Below, piece by piece: positions 9,369 through 18,098 of a stretch of DNA of 64,000 bases. Position 1 is the first letter of the stretch. Each line of letters starts with the position of its first letter. The notes below the pieces were generated by a model. The model saw nothing but the letters and a program-made list of their open reading frames with translations, did no database searches and was not told where the DNA came from. Position numbers and translations under genes: made by a program. The stretch is from JBFHIJ01 sp963678775. Lineage in GTDB: Bacteria; Bacteroidota; Ignavibacteria; Kapaibacteriales; UBA2268. The DNA is taken from contig CAXXGR010000007.1 of the NCBI GenBank assembly GCA_963678775.2, forward strand, positions 434,001-498,000. The letters run 5' to 3'.

Positions 9369-9403
9369 GATAACAAAAAAACGGCGTTTAACACGCCGTT
9401 TTT
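9369..9403 (-). terminator. hairpin terminator between rpsO and pnp
   Basis: Perfect 11-bp stem (9376-9386 with 9393-9403), 6-base loop, T-run on the minus strand. It would end part of the rpsO transcripts. In E. coli an analogous rpsO terminator lies before pnp and sets their ratio. Confidence 0.85.
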
Positions 9404-9412
9404 ATAAATTTT

Positions 9413-9679
9413 TTATTTACGCAATGAAAGTGCTGCAATACATGCACGGTAGCGTTGAATATCGGTTTTCATCAAATAACTTAAAAGTCTTTTTCTTTTA
9501 CTTACAAGCTTGATTAGACCACGTCGGCTATGATTATCTTTTTTATGATCTGACATGTGTCCGGTTAAATCATTGATACGAGCAGTCAATAATGCAACCT
9601 GAACTTCAGGTTTGCCGGAATCATTAGTACTAGCACCAAATTTTGCGATAATCTCAGCTTTTTGCTCTTTAGAAATCAT
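9413..9679 (-). CDS. rpsO: 30S ribosomal protein S15
   Basis: 88 residues from the ATG at 9679, which has GGAG eight bases upstream and gives the usual family length. A longer TTG-started frame from 9721 would add 14 residues not typical of S15. The conserved segments GKPEVQVALLTARINDLTGH and DNHSRRGLIKLVSKRK are present; they contact 16S rRNA helices 20-22. Penultimate gene of the nusA-pnp operon. Confidence 0.97.
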   Translation of the reverse strand: MISKEQKAEIIAKFGASTNDSGKPEVQVALLTARINDLTGHMSDHKKDNHSRRGLIKLVSKRKRLLSYLMKTDIQRYRACIAALSLRK

Positions 9680-9742
9680 TAATCTTGCTCCGATTAAATT
9701 TATTGCTCTATTATTTTCCAATAAAGCACAAATATAAGTAAT

Positions 9743-10693
9743 TTATTTGTATTTATAAAGTGTTTTAATTCTGTGTTGACAACTTTTTTTGTCCTCTTCT
9801 AATTGATTTAGAAGAGCTTGCAAAGAATCAAATTTAACTTCTTTTCTTAAAAACTCCAAAAAATTTACAGTAATATATTTACCATAAATATCATCTGAAA
9901 AGTTAAAGAAGTGTACTTCCAAAGTAGGCATGATGTCATCGGTAAATGTAGGTCTTGTGCCTATATTTGCCATCCCGTAGTAGATTTCATTATTGATTTT
10001 TGTTTCTACCAAATATACTCCGTTAGCCGGCATCAGCTTATGCGGATCATTTGGGCGAACATTGGCAGTAGGAAATCCAATTGTATGTCCTCTTCTGTCG
10101 CCAACTACTACCTTACCACGAATATGATAATTATAGCCTAAAAGCGAAGACGCTTCTTTGATTTGATGATTATAAAGATGATGCCTGATAGCAGTACTTG
10201 AAATTATGGAGTCATGATCTTTCCTGGCTTCCAAACGTTCGACAGTGAAGTCAAACTTACCTGAAAGCTTATCAAGCAAATCTTTACTTCCTTCTCGATT
10301 CTTGCCAAATAAATGATCATAACCAATAAGTATTTTCTTCATACCTATCTTTTCAACCAAATAATTGGTAACAAAATCTTCCGGGGAAGTGCGAGAAAAT
10401 TCATAAGAAAAAGGAATTACAACGGTATGTTCTATACCATAGTTTTCAAAAAGTGTCAGCCGCTCTTCGATTGATGTAAGTAATTTTAAAGCCTCTGTGC
10501 CTTGTTTTTTGAGTACTATCTGCGGATGCGGATGTATAGTAAGCAACACAGGTCTTAAATTTTCCTTACGGGCAATTTCGAGAAGTTTACCTATTATTAT
10601 CTGGTGACCTTTATGAACACCGTCAAAAGTACCAACAGTTAATATGGTATTCTTATCAAACTTGATATCATCGAAAGAGTTATAAACTTTCAT
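9743..10693 (-). CDS. ribF: bifunctional riboflavin kinase / FAD synthetase
   Basis: 316 residues. The N-terminal FMN adenylyltransferase domain begins LTVGTFDGVHKGHQ (about 18-31), with the nucleotidyltransferase HxGH-like motif, and has the family segment RTSPEDFV. The C-terminal flavokinase domain contains GRGHTIGFPTANV-like residues (DRRGHTIGFPTANV, about 198-211). The enzyme makes FMN and then FAD from riboflavin. The start overlaps the end of truB by 14 bases, so translation is probably coupled. ribF next to truB and rpsO is common in bacteria. Confidence 0.95.
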   Translation of the reverse strand: MKVYNSFDDIKFDKNTILTVGTFDGVHKGHQIIIGKLLEIARKENLRPVLLTIHPHPQIVLKKQGTEALKLLTSIEERLTLFENYGIEHTVVIPFSYEFSRTSPEDFVTNYLVEKIGMKKILIGYDHLFGKNREGSKDLLDKLSGKFDFTVERLEARKDHDSIISSTAIRHHLYNHQIKEASSLLGYNYHIRGKVVVGDRRGHTIGFPTANVRPNDPHKLMPANGVYLVETKINNEIYYGMANIGTRPTFTDDIMPTLEVHFFNFSDDIYGKYITVNFLEFLRKEVKFDSLQALLNQLEEDKKSCQHRIKTLYKYK

Positions 10694-11408
10694 CTTGACT
10701 TTGAAGTGCTAATTCTTGAAATTCCTTGATGGTTAGAGCTTTGTCTGAGTGGAAAGTGCCAATTGCATCTCTGTGCAATGAAGCAAGATAAGCACCGGTT
10801 CCTATCATCTGACCTAAATCCCTAGCCAAGGCTCTGATGTAAGTACCTTTAGAACATTCAATCCTAAAAGATACATAAGGATTATCAAATTCAATTATCT
10901 CAAATTTGTAAACCTCAATTTGCGAAGGCTTTATTTCAACAGTTATATTTTTTCTAGCCAGCTCATATAGTTTCTGACCTTTTACTTTTTTTGCAGAATA
11001 CATAGGAGGTATCTGCTCAAGTTTTCCGGTTAGTTTTTCAGCTGCTAACAGAAGAGACTCTTTAGTTATGTGATCTGTGTCGCTGATATTTTCTTCATCA
11101 GCTTCGGAGTCATCAGTTTTGGTTGTTGCACCAAGTTTAAACATACCTGAATACGTTTTCTCTAAACCTTGATACTGATCAATGGTTTTTGTAGCTTTCC
11201 CTAAGCATAGTATCAACAGACCTGTTGCTAATGGATCTAAAGTGCCGGCATGTCCTACTTTTTTAGCGCGAGTAATATTTCTTACTTTTGCTACAACATC
11301 AAAAGAAGTCCAGTCCAAATCTTTATTAATAAGCAACACACTGCCTTGCTCACGAATATCATTTTGCCACAGCTTGAAATCGGATGTATTTTCCTGGGTA
11401 AGTATCAT
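10680..11408 (-). CDS. truB: tRNA pseudouridine(55) synthase
   Basis: 242 residues. Makes pseudouridine 55 in the T-loop of tRNAs. The catalytic Asp is D58 in VGHAGTLDPLATGLL; the KGTYIRALARDLG motif (about 185-197) also matches the family. Shorter than the E. coli enzyme because the C-terminal PUA domain is small or absent, as in many Bacteroidota. It starts seven bases after rbfA stops. Confidence 0.95.
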   Translation of the reverse strand: MILTQENTSDFKLWQNDIREQGSVLLINKDLDWTSFDVVAKVRNITRAKKVGHAGTLDPLATGLLILCLGKATKTIDQYQGLEKTYSGMFKLGATTKTDDSEADEENISDTDHITKESLLLAAEKLTGKLEQIPPMYSAKKVKGQKLYELARKNITVEIKPSQIEVYKFEIIEFDNPYVSFRIECSKGTYIRALARDLGQMIGTGAYLASLHRDAIGTFHSDKALTIKEFQELALQSQDESL

Positions 11409-11415
11409 CTAAAAG

Positions 11416-11793
11416 TTATTCTTCCGGTATATTATAATCTTTATTTTCAGTTCCATTCATGTCAGCTTTATTCAGTAAATCCTGAATATGTTCCATCTGC
11501 TCTAAAGTATCATCAAAAAATAGCCTTAATTCCGGAGTAAATCTAAGTCTAAGCTGTTTACCAACTAAGTACCTCAGCTCACCAACATGCTTATTAAACA
11601 AATCAATCAAGTCCCCGGGACCTTTATCTGATGCGAAATTGCTTATGTATATTTTTGCAACCTGAAGATCTTTTGACATTCTGACCGCTGTAAGCGTAGC
11701 CATGCCAAAACCATTATCAAGTGCTATCCGGGAAATTTCCCCGGATAGTACTTTTTTAACTTCATTTGCTACTTTTTCTGCTCTATTAGCCAT
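11416..11793 (-). CDS. rbfA: 30S ribosome-binding factor A
   Basis: 125 residues with a KH-fold ribosome maturation factor signature: the N-terminal helix ANRAEKVANEVKKVL, the central KIYISNFA strand and LRLRFTPELRLFFDDTL near residue 95. RbfA binds immature 30S subunits and helps process the 16S 5' end, and is important in the cold. Placed six bases after infB and seven before truB in the operon. Confidence 0.95.
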   Translation of the reverse strand: MANRAEKVANEVKKVLSGEISRIALDNGFGMATLTAVRMSKDLQVAKIYISNFASDKGPGDLIDLFNKHVGELRYLVGKQLRLRFTPELRLFFDDTLEQMEHIQDLLNKADMNGTENKDYNIPEE

Positions 11794-11799
11794 AGAATT

Positions 11800-13713
11800 T
11801 TACTGTAGTGTACGTTTTACTTCTACTTCTTTGAATGCTTGAATTATATCACCTTCCTGAACATCATTAAAGTTATATAACTGGATCCCACATTCATATT
11901 TTTGATCCACTTCTCTCACATCATCTTTTTCACGTTTAAGTGAGTGGATTGTACCTTTAAATACTTCAAAACCATCACGAAGAATACGAACTCTATCATT
12001 TCTGTGGATTTTACCGCTTTGTACATAACAACCTGCAATAACACCCAATTTAGAAATTTTAAATGTTTGACGTACTTCTATTTCCGCAACGATTTCCTCA
12101 TGAACATCAGGGGATAATAGACCCTCTAATGCCATTTGTACATCGTTAATACAATCATAAATAATGTTGTAATTTCTTATCTCTACTGACTCAGTTTCAG
12201 CAATTCTTCTAGCCTTTCCGGTAGAAGTCGCATTAAATCCAATGATAATCGCATGGGATGCCGCAGAAAGCATAACATCGTTTTCTGTAATAGAGCCAAC
12301 TCCTTTGTGCAGAATGTTTACGCGAACTTCTTCGGTAGACAGTCTTAGCAAAGAGTCACTGATTGCTTCTACAGATCCTGATACATCACCTTTGATAACT
12401 AAGTTCAAGTCTTTAACACCGCCTATAGAAATTTGAGCAGAAATTTCATCCAAGGTTACGTGACGTACTTGTCTTAACTCTTGTTCTCTTTTCAACTGTT
12501 TTCTTTCATTTGCGATATTTCTAGCTTCAGAGTCAGTTTTAGTTGTAATAAAACTATCACCTGCTTCCGGCAAACCGTCATACCCGATTACCATAACCGG
12601 ATCTGATGGGCCTGCTGCTTCCATTTTGTTACCACGTTCGTCAAGTAAAGCTCTTACTCTTCCGGAATAAACACCTGAAACAAATGGATCACCTACTCTT
12701 AGAGTACCTTTTTGTACTATAATAGTAGCAGTAGCACCTAAACCTTTTTCCATGTTAGCTTCAACAACAGCTCCACGAGCTAATCTGTCAGGATTTGCTT
12801 TCAAATCTAACATTTCTGATTCTAGTAATAGTTTTTCAAGTAGAGTTTCAATATTTTTACCATGCTTAGCAGAAATTTCTGCAACCTGGTATTTACCGCC
12901 CCAGTCTTCAACAAGTACACCATAGTCAGATAACTGCTGGCGAATTCTATCAGGCTGTGCATCTGGTTTATCTATTTTATTGATAGCTACTACAATAGGT
13001 ACTTCAGCAGCTTTTGCGTGAGATATTGCTTCAATTGTTTGAGGCATCACACTGTCATCAGCGGCAACAATTAGTACAACGATGTCCGTTACCTGAGCAC
13101 CACGAGCTCTCATAGCAGTAAATGCTTCGTGCCCCGGAGTGTCTAGGAAAGTAACTGAACGACCGTCATCCAATCTTACTTTATAAGCACCAATGTGCTG
13201 AGTAATACCACCTGCTTCGCCTGCTACAACATTTGCAGAACGAATTTGATCCAGTAATGAAGTTTTACCATGATCTACGTGTCCCATAATAGTTACAATA
13301 GGGGAGCGTGGCAGTAAAGTATCATCTTCATCATCATCATTTTCATCAACAAATTGCAATGATTTTTCATCATGGAATTTTACTTCGTAACCATAGTCAA
13401 CTGCAATTAAAACGATTGTATCTTTATCCAAGCGTTGGTTGATTGTTACCATCAAACCAAGTTGCATACATTTCATAATAATTTCGTTTACGCCTATGCC
13501 CATCAAATTAGCTAAATCACTTGTAGTAACAAATTCTGTAAGTTCCAGTATATTAGCTTCTTTGTCAGTTTCCTCTTGCAATTTAGCCACTTTTTCTTCT
13601 CTTTCTGCTTTTCTACGCTGTTTGATTTTAGCGCGATTTACAGCTGAAGATGAGTGATCCATTTCGGATAGAGTTTCTTTGATAGCCTTGTTCACATCGT
13701 CTTGGCTAATCAT
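11800..13713 (-). CDS. infB: translation initiation factor IF-2, core part (third reading-frame segment)
   Basis: 637 residues holding the complete functional core: an IF2_N-like helical domain (about 54-110), GTPase G1 GHVDHGKT (144-151), DTPGHE, NKID, then domains II, III and IV. IF-2 brings initiator tRNA to the 30S subunit. The frame extends upstream without ATG through a Lys/Arg-rich stretch (SPARKKRKKRKKS) to the end of the preceding segment, so this is not a free-standing gene. Dropping one A from the run of seven (13782-13788) joins it in frame to the segment at 13763-14827. An internal start at 13713 could still give a short IF-2 form, as known for E. coli, so function may survive. 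Sequencing error in the homopolymer is the simplest explanation. Confidence 0.9.
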   Translation of the reverse strand: MISQDDVNKAIKETLSEMDHSSSAVNRAKIKQRRKAEREEKVAKLQEETDKEANILELTEFVTTSDLANLMGIGVNEIIMKCMQLGLMVTINQRLDKDTIVLIAVDYGYEVKFHDEKSLQFVDENDDDEDDTLLPRSPIVTIMGHVDHGKTSLLDQIRSANVVAGEAGGITQHIGAYKVRLDDGRSVTFLDTPGHEAFTAMRARGAQVTDIVVLIVAADDSVMPQTIEAISHAKAAEVPIVVAINKIDKPDAQPDRIRQQLSDYGVLVEDWGGKYQVAEISAKHGKNIETLLEKLLLESEMLDLKANPDRLARGAVVEANMEKGLGATATIIVQKGTLRVGDPFVSGVYSGRVRALLDERGNKMEAAGPSDPVMVIGYDGLPEAGDSFITTKTDSEARNIANERKQLKREQELRQVRHVTLDEISAQISIGGVKDLNLVIKGDVSGSVEAISDSLLRLSTEEVRVNILHKGVGSITENDVMLSAASHAIIIGFNATSTGKARRIAETESVEIRNYNIIYDCINDVQMALEGLLSPDVHEEIVAEIEVRQTFKISKLGVIAGCYVQSGKIHRNDRVRILRDGFEVFKGTIHSLKREKDDVREVDQKYECGIQLYNFNDVQEGDIIQAFKEVEVKRTLQ

Positions 13714-13762
13714 ATCTCTAACTGATTTTTTGCGTTTTTTACGTTTTTTACGTGCCGGAGAA

Positions 13763-14827
13763 TCATCCTCTTGAGAAATAGTTTTTTTCTATCTCAGTTT
13801 TCATCAACTTTTTAGGAGGTGATTTTTTAACCAATTTTGGTTGTTTATCCTTAGCATTATCAGGCGTAACTTTTTTCTTTTTAACAACTTTACGAGATTT
13901 ACCTTTACCCAAACCATCATCATCAGGAGTAATATCGATTTTACCAAGTACAGTCAAACCTTTTAATTGAGGAGCATCTCCCGGGTTAACCTCGATAATA
14001 TTTTTACGTTTTTTACGAGGTCTGTCTCCAGAGTTGTAACCTTGACCGTCAGAATCAAAGTTTCTATCGTCTCTTCTAGGAGGTCTGCTGTCGTTGTCCC
14101 CACGAGGCGGTCTGTTGTCGTAAGGTCTGTCTCCGCGAGGAGGTCTATTGTCATTATCTCCACGAGGTGGCCTGTTGTCATAAGGTTTGTCTCCGCGAGG
14201 AGGTCTGCTATCTCTATCTCCGCGAGGTGGCCTATTATCATAAGGTCTATCATCTCTTCTAGGAGGTCTGCTATCTCTGTCTCCGCGAGGAGGTCTATTG
14301 TCGTTATCTCCGCGAGGTGGCCTATTATCATAAGGTCTATCGTCTCTTCTAGGAGGTCTGCTGTCGTTGTCCCCACGAGGCGGTCTGTTATCGTAAGGTC
14401 TGTCTCCGCGAGGAGGTCTATTGTCATTATCTCCACGAGGTGGCCTGTTGTCATAAGGTCTGTCATCTCTTCTAGGAGGTCTGCTATCTCTGTCTCCACG
14501 AGGTGGTCTGTTGTCGTAAGGTCTGTCTCCGCGAGGAGGTCTATTGTCACCATCTTGACCGGAGTTTCTATTTTGTCTATTGTCTCTGTCGTCTCTATTA
14601 AAGTTCTCTCGATTAGAGCGAGGTCTTCTAGTATCATTATCAGTAGTATTAGAATTGTTACGTTCAGTTCTGCTGTTAGCAGAATTACCTACAGTATCAT
14701 TTGCATTTTTTGAGTCTTGAGATTGAGTATTATCAGTGTTTTTGGGGGTATCTCCCTTAGATTGAGGTTTACTTTTATCTTTAGATTGATTTGATTCATT
14801 GCCTTTCTTATGAGCAGATAAAATCAA
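13763..14827 (-). CDS. infB: infB middle segment: disordered RPPRGD-repeat linker (frameshifted)
   Basis: A 354-codon open frame between the IF-2 N-terminal and core segments, in a third frame. It encodes a low-complexity, charged linker with 16 copies of RPPR in units such as YDNRPPRGD and DSRPPRRD, then a Lys-rich stretch (KSRKVVKKKKVTP). Such variable linkers separate the IF-2 N-domain from the GTPase core; this one is unusually repetitive. Not an independent gene: one-base shifts at the TTTT near 14820 and at the seven-A run at 13782-13788 would join all three segments into about 1,150 residues. Confidence 0.8.
   Translation of the reverse strand: MILSAHKKGNESNQSKDKSKPQSKGDTPKNTDNTQSQDSKNANDTVGNSANSRTERNNSNTTDNDTRRPRSNRENFNRDDRDNRQNRNSGQDGDNRPPRGDRPYDNRPPRGDRDSRPPRRDDRPYDNRPPRGDNDNRPPRGDRPYDNRPPRGDNDSRPPRRDDRPYDNRPPRGDNDNRPPRGDRDSRPPRRDDRPYDNRPPRGDRDSRPPRGDKPYDNRPPRGDNDNRPPRGDRPYDNRPPRGDNDSRPPRRDDRNFDSDGQGYNSGDRPRKKRKNIIEVNPGDAPQLKGLTVLGKIDITPDDDGLGKGKSRKVVKKKKVTPDNAKDKQPKLVKKSPPKKLMKTEIEKNYFSRG
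14071..14545. repeat. tandem imperfect repeat coding for RPPRGD/RPPRRD units
   Basis: About 475 bases of 24- and 27-base imperfect units, for example AGGAGGTCTGCTGTC and CGAGGTGGCCTGTTGTC on the plus strand, giving 16 RPPR motifs in the IF-2 linker. Several longer blocks (about 100-190 bases) recur almost exactly, so the copy number is probably unstable and hard to assemble from short reads. Confidence 0.9.
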
Positions 14828-15227
14828 TTACCATCCCTGGTTTGATGTCAGAATCAGAATCGGATGGTTTTACTTTTTCTTGCTCTACTTTAGCAGTAGG
14901 AGTGCTTTCGGACTTAGTTTCTTTTTCGGCAGGCATAGCAGGACTTTCTACTTCCGGAGCATTCTCAGAAGCATTGTCTTGTTCATTCTGCTGAACTGTT
15001 TTTCTAGTATCCTTGTGTCTCTGCAATTTTTCTCTTTGTTTTTCTGCAGCTTTTATCTCTTTTTTAAACTTTTCATGGACAGAGTCCACCATGTCAGGCG
15101 TAAGAGTAGCCGTAGGCTTGTTTTGGACATCAAAGCCTTTAGACTGCAAAAATTCTATGATTGCATCTTTCCCAATGTTAATCTCGGAAGCGATTTTAAA
15201 CAGTTTTGTTTTTCTTGCGGCAGCCAT
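14808..15227 (-). CDS. infB: infB N-terminal segment (IF2_N domain)
   Basis: 139 codons from the true start ATG at 15227. Residues 1-60 (TKLFKIASEINIGKDAIIEF, then LQSKGFDVQNKP) are the N-terminal IF-2 domain found at the start of Bacteroidota/Chlorobi IF-2. The rest is an acidic/basic linker. The frame runs out at 14808, overlapping the next segment by 20 bases; removing one T from TTTT near 14820 continues it as VIDLSAHKKGNES. It follows nusA in the operon with a 61-base gap. Confidence 0.9.
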   Translation of the reverse strand: MAAARKTKLFKIASEINIGKDAIIEFLQSKGFDVQNKPTATLTPDMVDSVHEKFKKEIKAAEKQREKLQRHKDTRKTVQQNEQDNASENAPEVESPAMPAEKETKSESTPTAKVEQEKVKPSDSDSDIKPGMVIDFICS

Positions 15228-15288
15228 AAACCTCTAATACTCATTTTTCAAAAAAATTCAACTCAAATATCCCTCAAACACAGGATAA

Positions 15289-16614
15289 TTATAAATCTAT
15301 ACTATTGATAAGTGCAACTGTTTCATCAGATTCTTCTTCTTCTAACTCAGTAAGCACTATACTTCTTAGTTCAATCAAAAATTCTTTATTTAAGCTATTT
15401 AAAGCTAACAAATCAGCAGGGTCAGCATCTAAAAATTCTCTGGCCGTGTTGATTCCGTCTTCAATTAATTCGTTGAATAACTCTTCACCAAGCTCAACTT
15501 TAAATTCGCTCAAATCAATATCTTCAAAACCTTCTTTAACAAGTGAAAGAGCATATCCTGTTAATTTAGAAGCCAATCGCACATTTTGACCATTTTTTCC
15601 AATCGCCAAAGAAACTTGATCGTCAGATACTATCACAGTAGCACTTAACGTTTCTTCGTCTATTGTTATTTCTTTCACTTTAGCAGGTGAAAGAGCTCTT
15701 TCTATAAAATTATTGATGTTTTCAGAATACTCGATTAAATCAATATTTTCATTATTCAACTCTCTTACGATGGCATGTATTCTGATACCTTTCATACCTA
15801 CACATGCACCTACCGGATCTACTCTATCATCAAAAGACATTACGGCTACTTTACTTCTTTCGCCGGGATCTCTTGCAATACCTTTAATTTGAATAATTCC
15901 ATCGTAAATTTCAGGTATTTCAATTTCGAATAATCTAGCCAAAAACTCTTCTGAAGCTCTAGACAAAATCACTTCAGGCTGACCGCCTGCACCACTTCTT
16001 TTGACTTCTTTTACAATAGTCTTAATAGTTTGATTTTTTCTATGTCTGTAGCTTTCATTAGGTATTTGCTCTTCTCTCGGAAGACGACATTCAATTTTAT
16101 TATGCAACACTAAAATATCATGTCTTCTGATTTGATAAACCTCACCGACAAGTATTTCATTTGTTTTAGTAGCATATTCATTATATACATTATCTTTTTC
16201 GATTTCACGAATTCGTTGGTTCAAATTTTGAGAAGCAAGAGAAATTAATCTACGACCAAAACTATCAGCAATATTATCTAAAGTAATCTCTTCGATAAAT
16301 TCATCACCTATCTCGTATTCTTCATCGCTATACATATTAGCGTCTTGAACTGATATTTGTGTGTCATCATCTTCCAGGAAGTCTTCGTCTATGACTTCGC
16401 GAGTAAGATAGATTTCTATATCGCCTTTTTCCATATTCACAATAATATCAAAATTAGCGTCAGGTCCGTATTTCTTTTTGATAATCATAGAAAGTGTTTC
16501 TTCCAATACACCTTGGAGCAAATCTCTATCTATACTTTTATGTTTCGCCATTTCGGCAAAAGCTTCAATGATTACCTTTTTGTCGTTTGTTTGTTTAACT
16601 TTGCGCCTTGCCAT
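15289..16614 (-). CDS. nusA: transcription termination/antitermination protein NusA
   Basis: 441 residues from the ATG at 16614 (MARRKVKQ). A TTG at 16662 would add 16 residues and is unlikely. Order of domains: N-terminal RNA-polymerase-binding domain (about 15-130, acidic insert near 80-110), S1 (about 135-210, GEVYQIRRHDILVLHN), KH1 with the DPVGACVGMKGIRI signature (about 275-290), KH2 (SLAIGKNGQNVRLASKLTGY, about 340-360), and an acidic C-terminal region (about 375-441). NusA binds nascent RNA and controls pausing, termination and antitermination. rimP, usually just upstream, is absent; the neighbour is divergent. A terminator-like hairpin lies in its leader. Confidence 0.97.
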   Translation of the reverse strand: MARRKVKQTNDKKVIIEAFAEMAKHKSIDRDLLQGVLEETLSMIIKKKYGPDANFDIIVNMEKGDIEIYLTREVIDEDFLEDDDTQISVQDANMYSDEEYEIGDEFIEEITLDNIADSFGRRLISLASQNLNQRIREIEKDNVYNEYATKTNEILVGEVYQIRRHDILVLHNKIECRLPREEQIPNESYRHRKNQTIKTIVKEVKRSGAGGQPEVILSRASEEFLARLFEIEIPEIYDGIIQIKGIARDPGERSKVAVMSFDDRVDPVGACVGMKGIRIHAIVRELNNENIDLIEYSENINNFIERALSPAKVKEITIDEETLSATVIVSDDQVSLAIGKNGQNVRLASKLTGYALSLVKEGFEDIDLSEFKVELGEELFNELIEDGINTAREFLDADPADLLALNSLNKEFLIELRSIVLTELEEEESDETVALINSIDL

Positions 16615-16691
16615 TGCTGTCTTCAAAATATTTGAACAAATACTGAAATTATTCGTTAGCAAGATATGATTTTCTTGCAGTCGTCTCTATA

Positions 16692-16718
16692 ATAAAAAAA
16701 AGGCACTTGTGCCCTTTT
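16692..16718 (-). promoter_or_regulatory. terminator-like hairpin in the nusA leader (possible attenuator)
   Basis: On the minus strand, GGCAC/GTGCC (16702-16706 with 16709-16713) extended by A/T pairs and followed by eight T (16694-16701), 78 bases before the nusA ATG. No minus-strand gene lies upstream that would need a terminator, so it most likely acts within the nusA leader. NusA-dependent termination in its own leader is known in other bacteria. Confidence 0.5.
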
Positions 16719-16842
16719 CGTATCAGTGTTACAAAAATACGAACTTTTCGCTAACTCCCCAAGCCTTTTACAATATTTTTTTTATATATACATTAAAAGA
16801 TTCAAATATCTAATTTAAAATTTTAAATTTCACGAGGAAATT

Positions 16843-18006
16843 ATGGCATTTAATGCAATCGATTATTTAGATACGGAATCTCTTTTTTCTCCCGAAGAAC
16901 TGCTGATCAGAGACTCTGTCAGAGAGTTTACAGAGAAAGAGATTATTCCTGTTATAGATAAACACTACAGAGAGGGGACTTTCCCCAGAGACCTTGTACA
17001 AAAAATGGCTGAACTTGGATTACTTGGTATTAAATTACCAACTGAATATGGCGGAGTTGGTGCAAACTATACTTCTTACGGGCTTGCCATGCAAGAATTA
17101 GAAAGGGGAGACTCCGCTCTTCGCTCATTTGCTTCTGTTCAAAATTCGCTTGTAATGTTTCCAATATACGAATATGCCAGCGAAGAATTAAAGAAAAAGT
17201 GGTTACCAAAGCTGGCAGATGGTTCTGCTATAGGATGCTTTGGACTTACGGAACCTGATTATGGTTCGAACCCAAGTGGAATGATTACAAATACAAAGAA
17301 AGTTGATGGTGGCTATCTGCTCAATGGAGCTAAAATGTGGATAACTAATGGCTCAATTGCTGACATTGCAGTTGTTTGGGCTAAATTAGACGGTAAAATA
17401 AATGGATTTCTCGTAGAGAAAGATTTTAAAGGGTTTACTGCACCTGAAATGAAAGGTAAGCACTCTCTACGTGCTTCGATTACCAGCGAGCTTGTCTTCC
17501 AGGATGTTTTTATACCCGAAGCTAATAGATTAGATGTAGCTGGCTTGAAAGGCCCTTTAGCTTGCTTAACCCAAGCTAGATATGGTATCGCCTGGGGGGT
17601 AGTGGGGGCTGCTATGTCAGTATTTGACTCTGCTCTCGAATACTCTAAATCTCGAATTCAATTTGATAAACCTATTGCAGGTTTTCAGCTTACTCAAGAA
17701 AAACTGGTTTATATGCTAAATGAAATCACAAAAGCTCAACTTGTAAACCAACGTTTAGGCAGGATAATGGAGTCAGGTAACTTCAGACCGCAGCAAGTTT
17801 CATTTGCAAAAAGAAATAATGTGGAAATTGCACTTGAGATAGCTAGAAAAGCCAGAGAAATACATGGTGCGAATGGTATTTTGGATGAATATCCTGTAAT
17901 GAGACACGCTGCTAATCTTGAATCAGTCAAGACTTATGAGGGTACTCACGAAATACATACTTTAATTTTAGGCGAAGACATCACAGGTATTGCTGCATAC
18001 AGGTAA
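16843..18006 (+). CDS. gcdH: glutaryl-CoA dehydrogenase (acyl-CoA dehydrogenase family)
   Basis: 387 residues. Oxidises and decarboxylates glutaryl-CoA to crotonyl-CoA, passing electrons to ETF. Identification over other acyl-CoA dehydrogenases rests on RSFASVQNSLVMFPIYEYAS (95-114; the Arg that binds the glutaryl carboxylate is R95), GCFGLTEPDYGSNPSGM (131-147) and the catalytic Glu in TYEGTHEIHTLILG (E366), all matching the glutaryl-specific subfamily. The ATG at 16843 has CGAGGAAATT before it. It is monocistronic, divergent from nusA, and ends at a hairpin facing the symporter genes. It fits lysine breakdown through 2-aminoadipate with the aminotransferase at 768-2108; the intermediate enzymes are not in this window. 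Confidence 0.88.
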   Translation: MAFNAIDYLDTESLFSPEELLIRDSVREFTEKEIIPVIDKHYREGTFPRDLVQKMAELGLLGIKLPTEYGGVGANYTSYGLAMQELERGDSALRSFASVQNSLVMFPIYEYASEELKKKWLPKLADGSAIGCFGLTEPDYGSNPSGMITNTKKVDGGYLLNGAKMWITNGSIADIAVVWAKLDGKINGFLVEKDFKGFTAPEMKGKHSLRASITSELVFQDVFIPEANRLDVAGLKGPLACLTQARYGIAWGVVGAAMSVFDSALEYSKSRIQFDKPIAGFQLTQEKLVYMLNEITKAQLVNQRLGRIMESGNFRPQQVSFAKRNNVEIALEIARKAREIHGANGILDEYPVMRHAANLESVKTYEGTHEIHTLILGEDITGIAAYR

Positions 18007-18040
18007 GTATAATATATTAAAGTCAGAGTAAAGAGATGTA

Positions 18041-18082
18041 AAAGTGTGTAGGAAGTCTATAATTTGGCTTCCTACACATTAT
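18041..18082. terminator. hairpin between convergent genes
   Basis: Perfect 11-bp stem (18045-18055 with 18068-18078), 12-base loop, T-rich flank on the minus side (CTTTTAC). Probably ends both gcdH and the symporter operon. Confidence 0.65.
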
Positions 18083-18098
18083 TAGAAACATTAGAGTA

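Noticed and set aside
14071..14545. Possible CRISPR array
   Set aside because: The units are contiguous, imperfect, in frame and code for RPPRGD; there are no unique spacers.
13967..14713. Long plus-strand frame rich in Ser/Arg/Val opposite the infB linker
   Set aside because: It mirrors the tandem repeat on the other strand; repeats without stops in one frame are often open in others. It has no ribosome-binding site.
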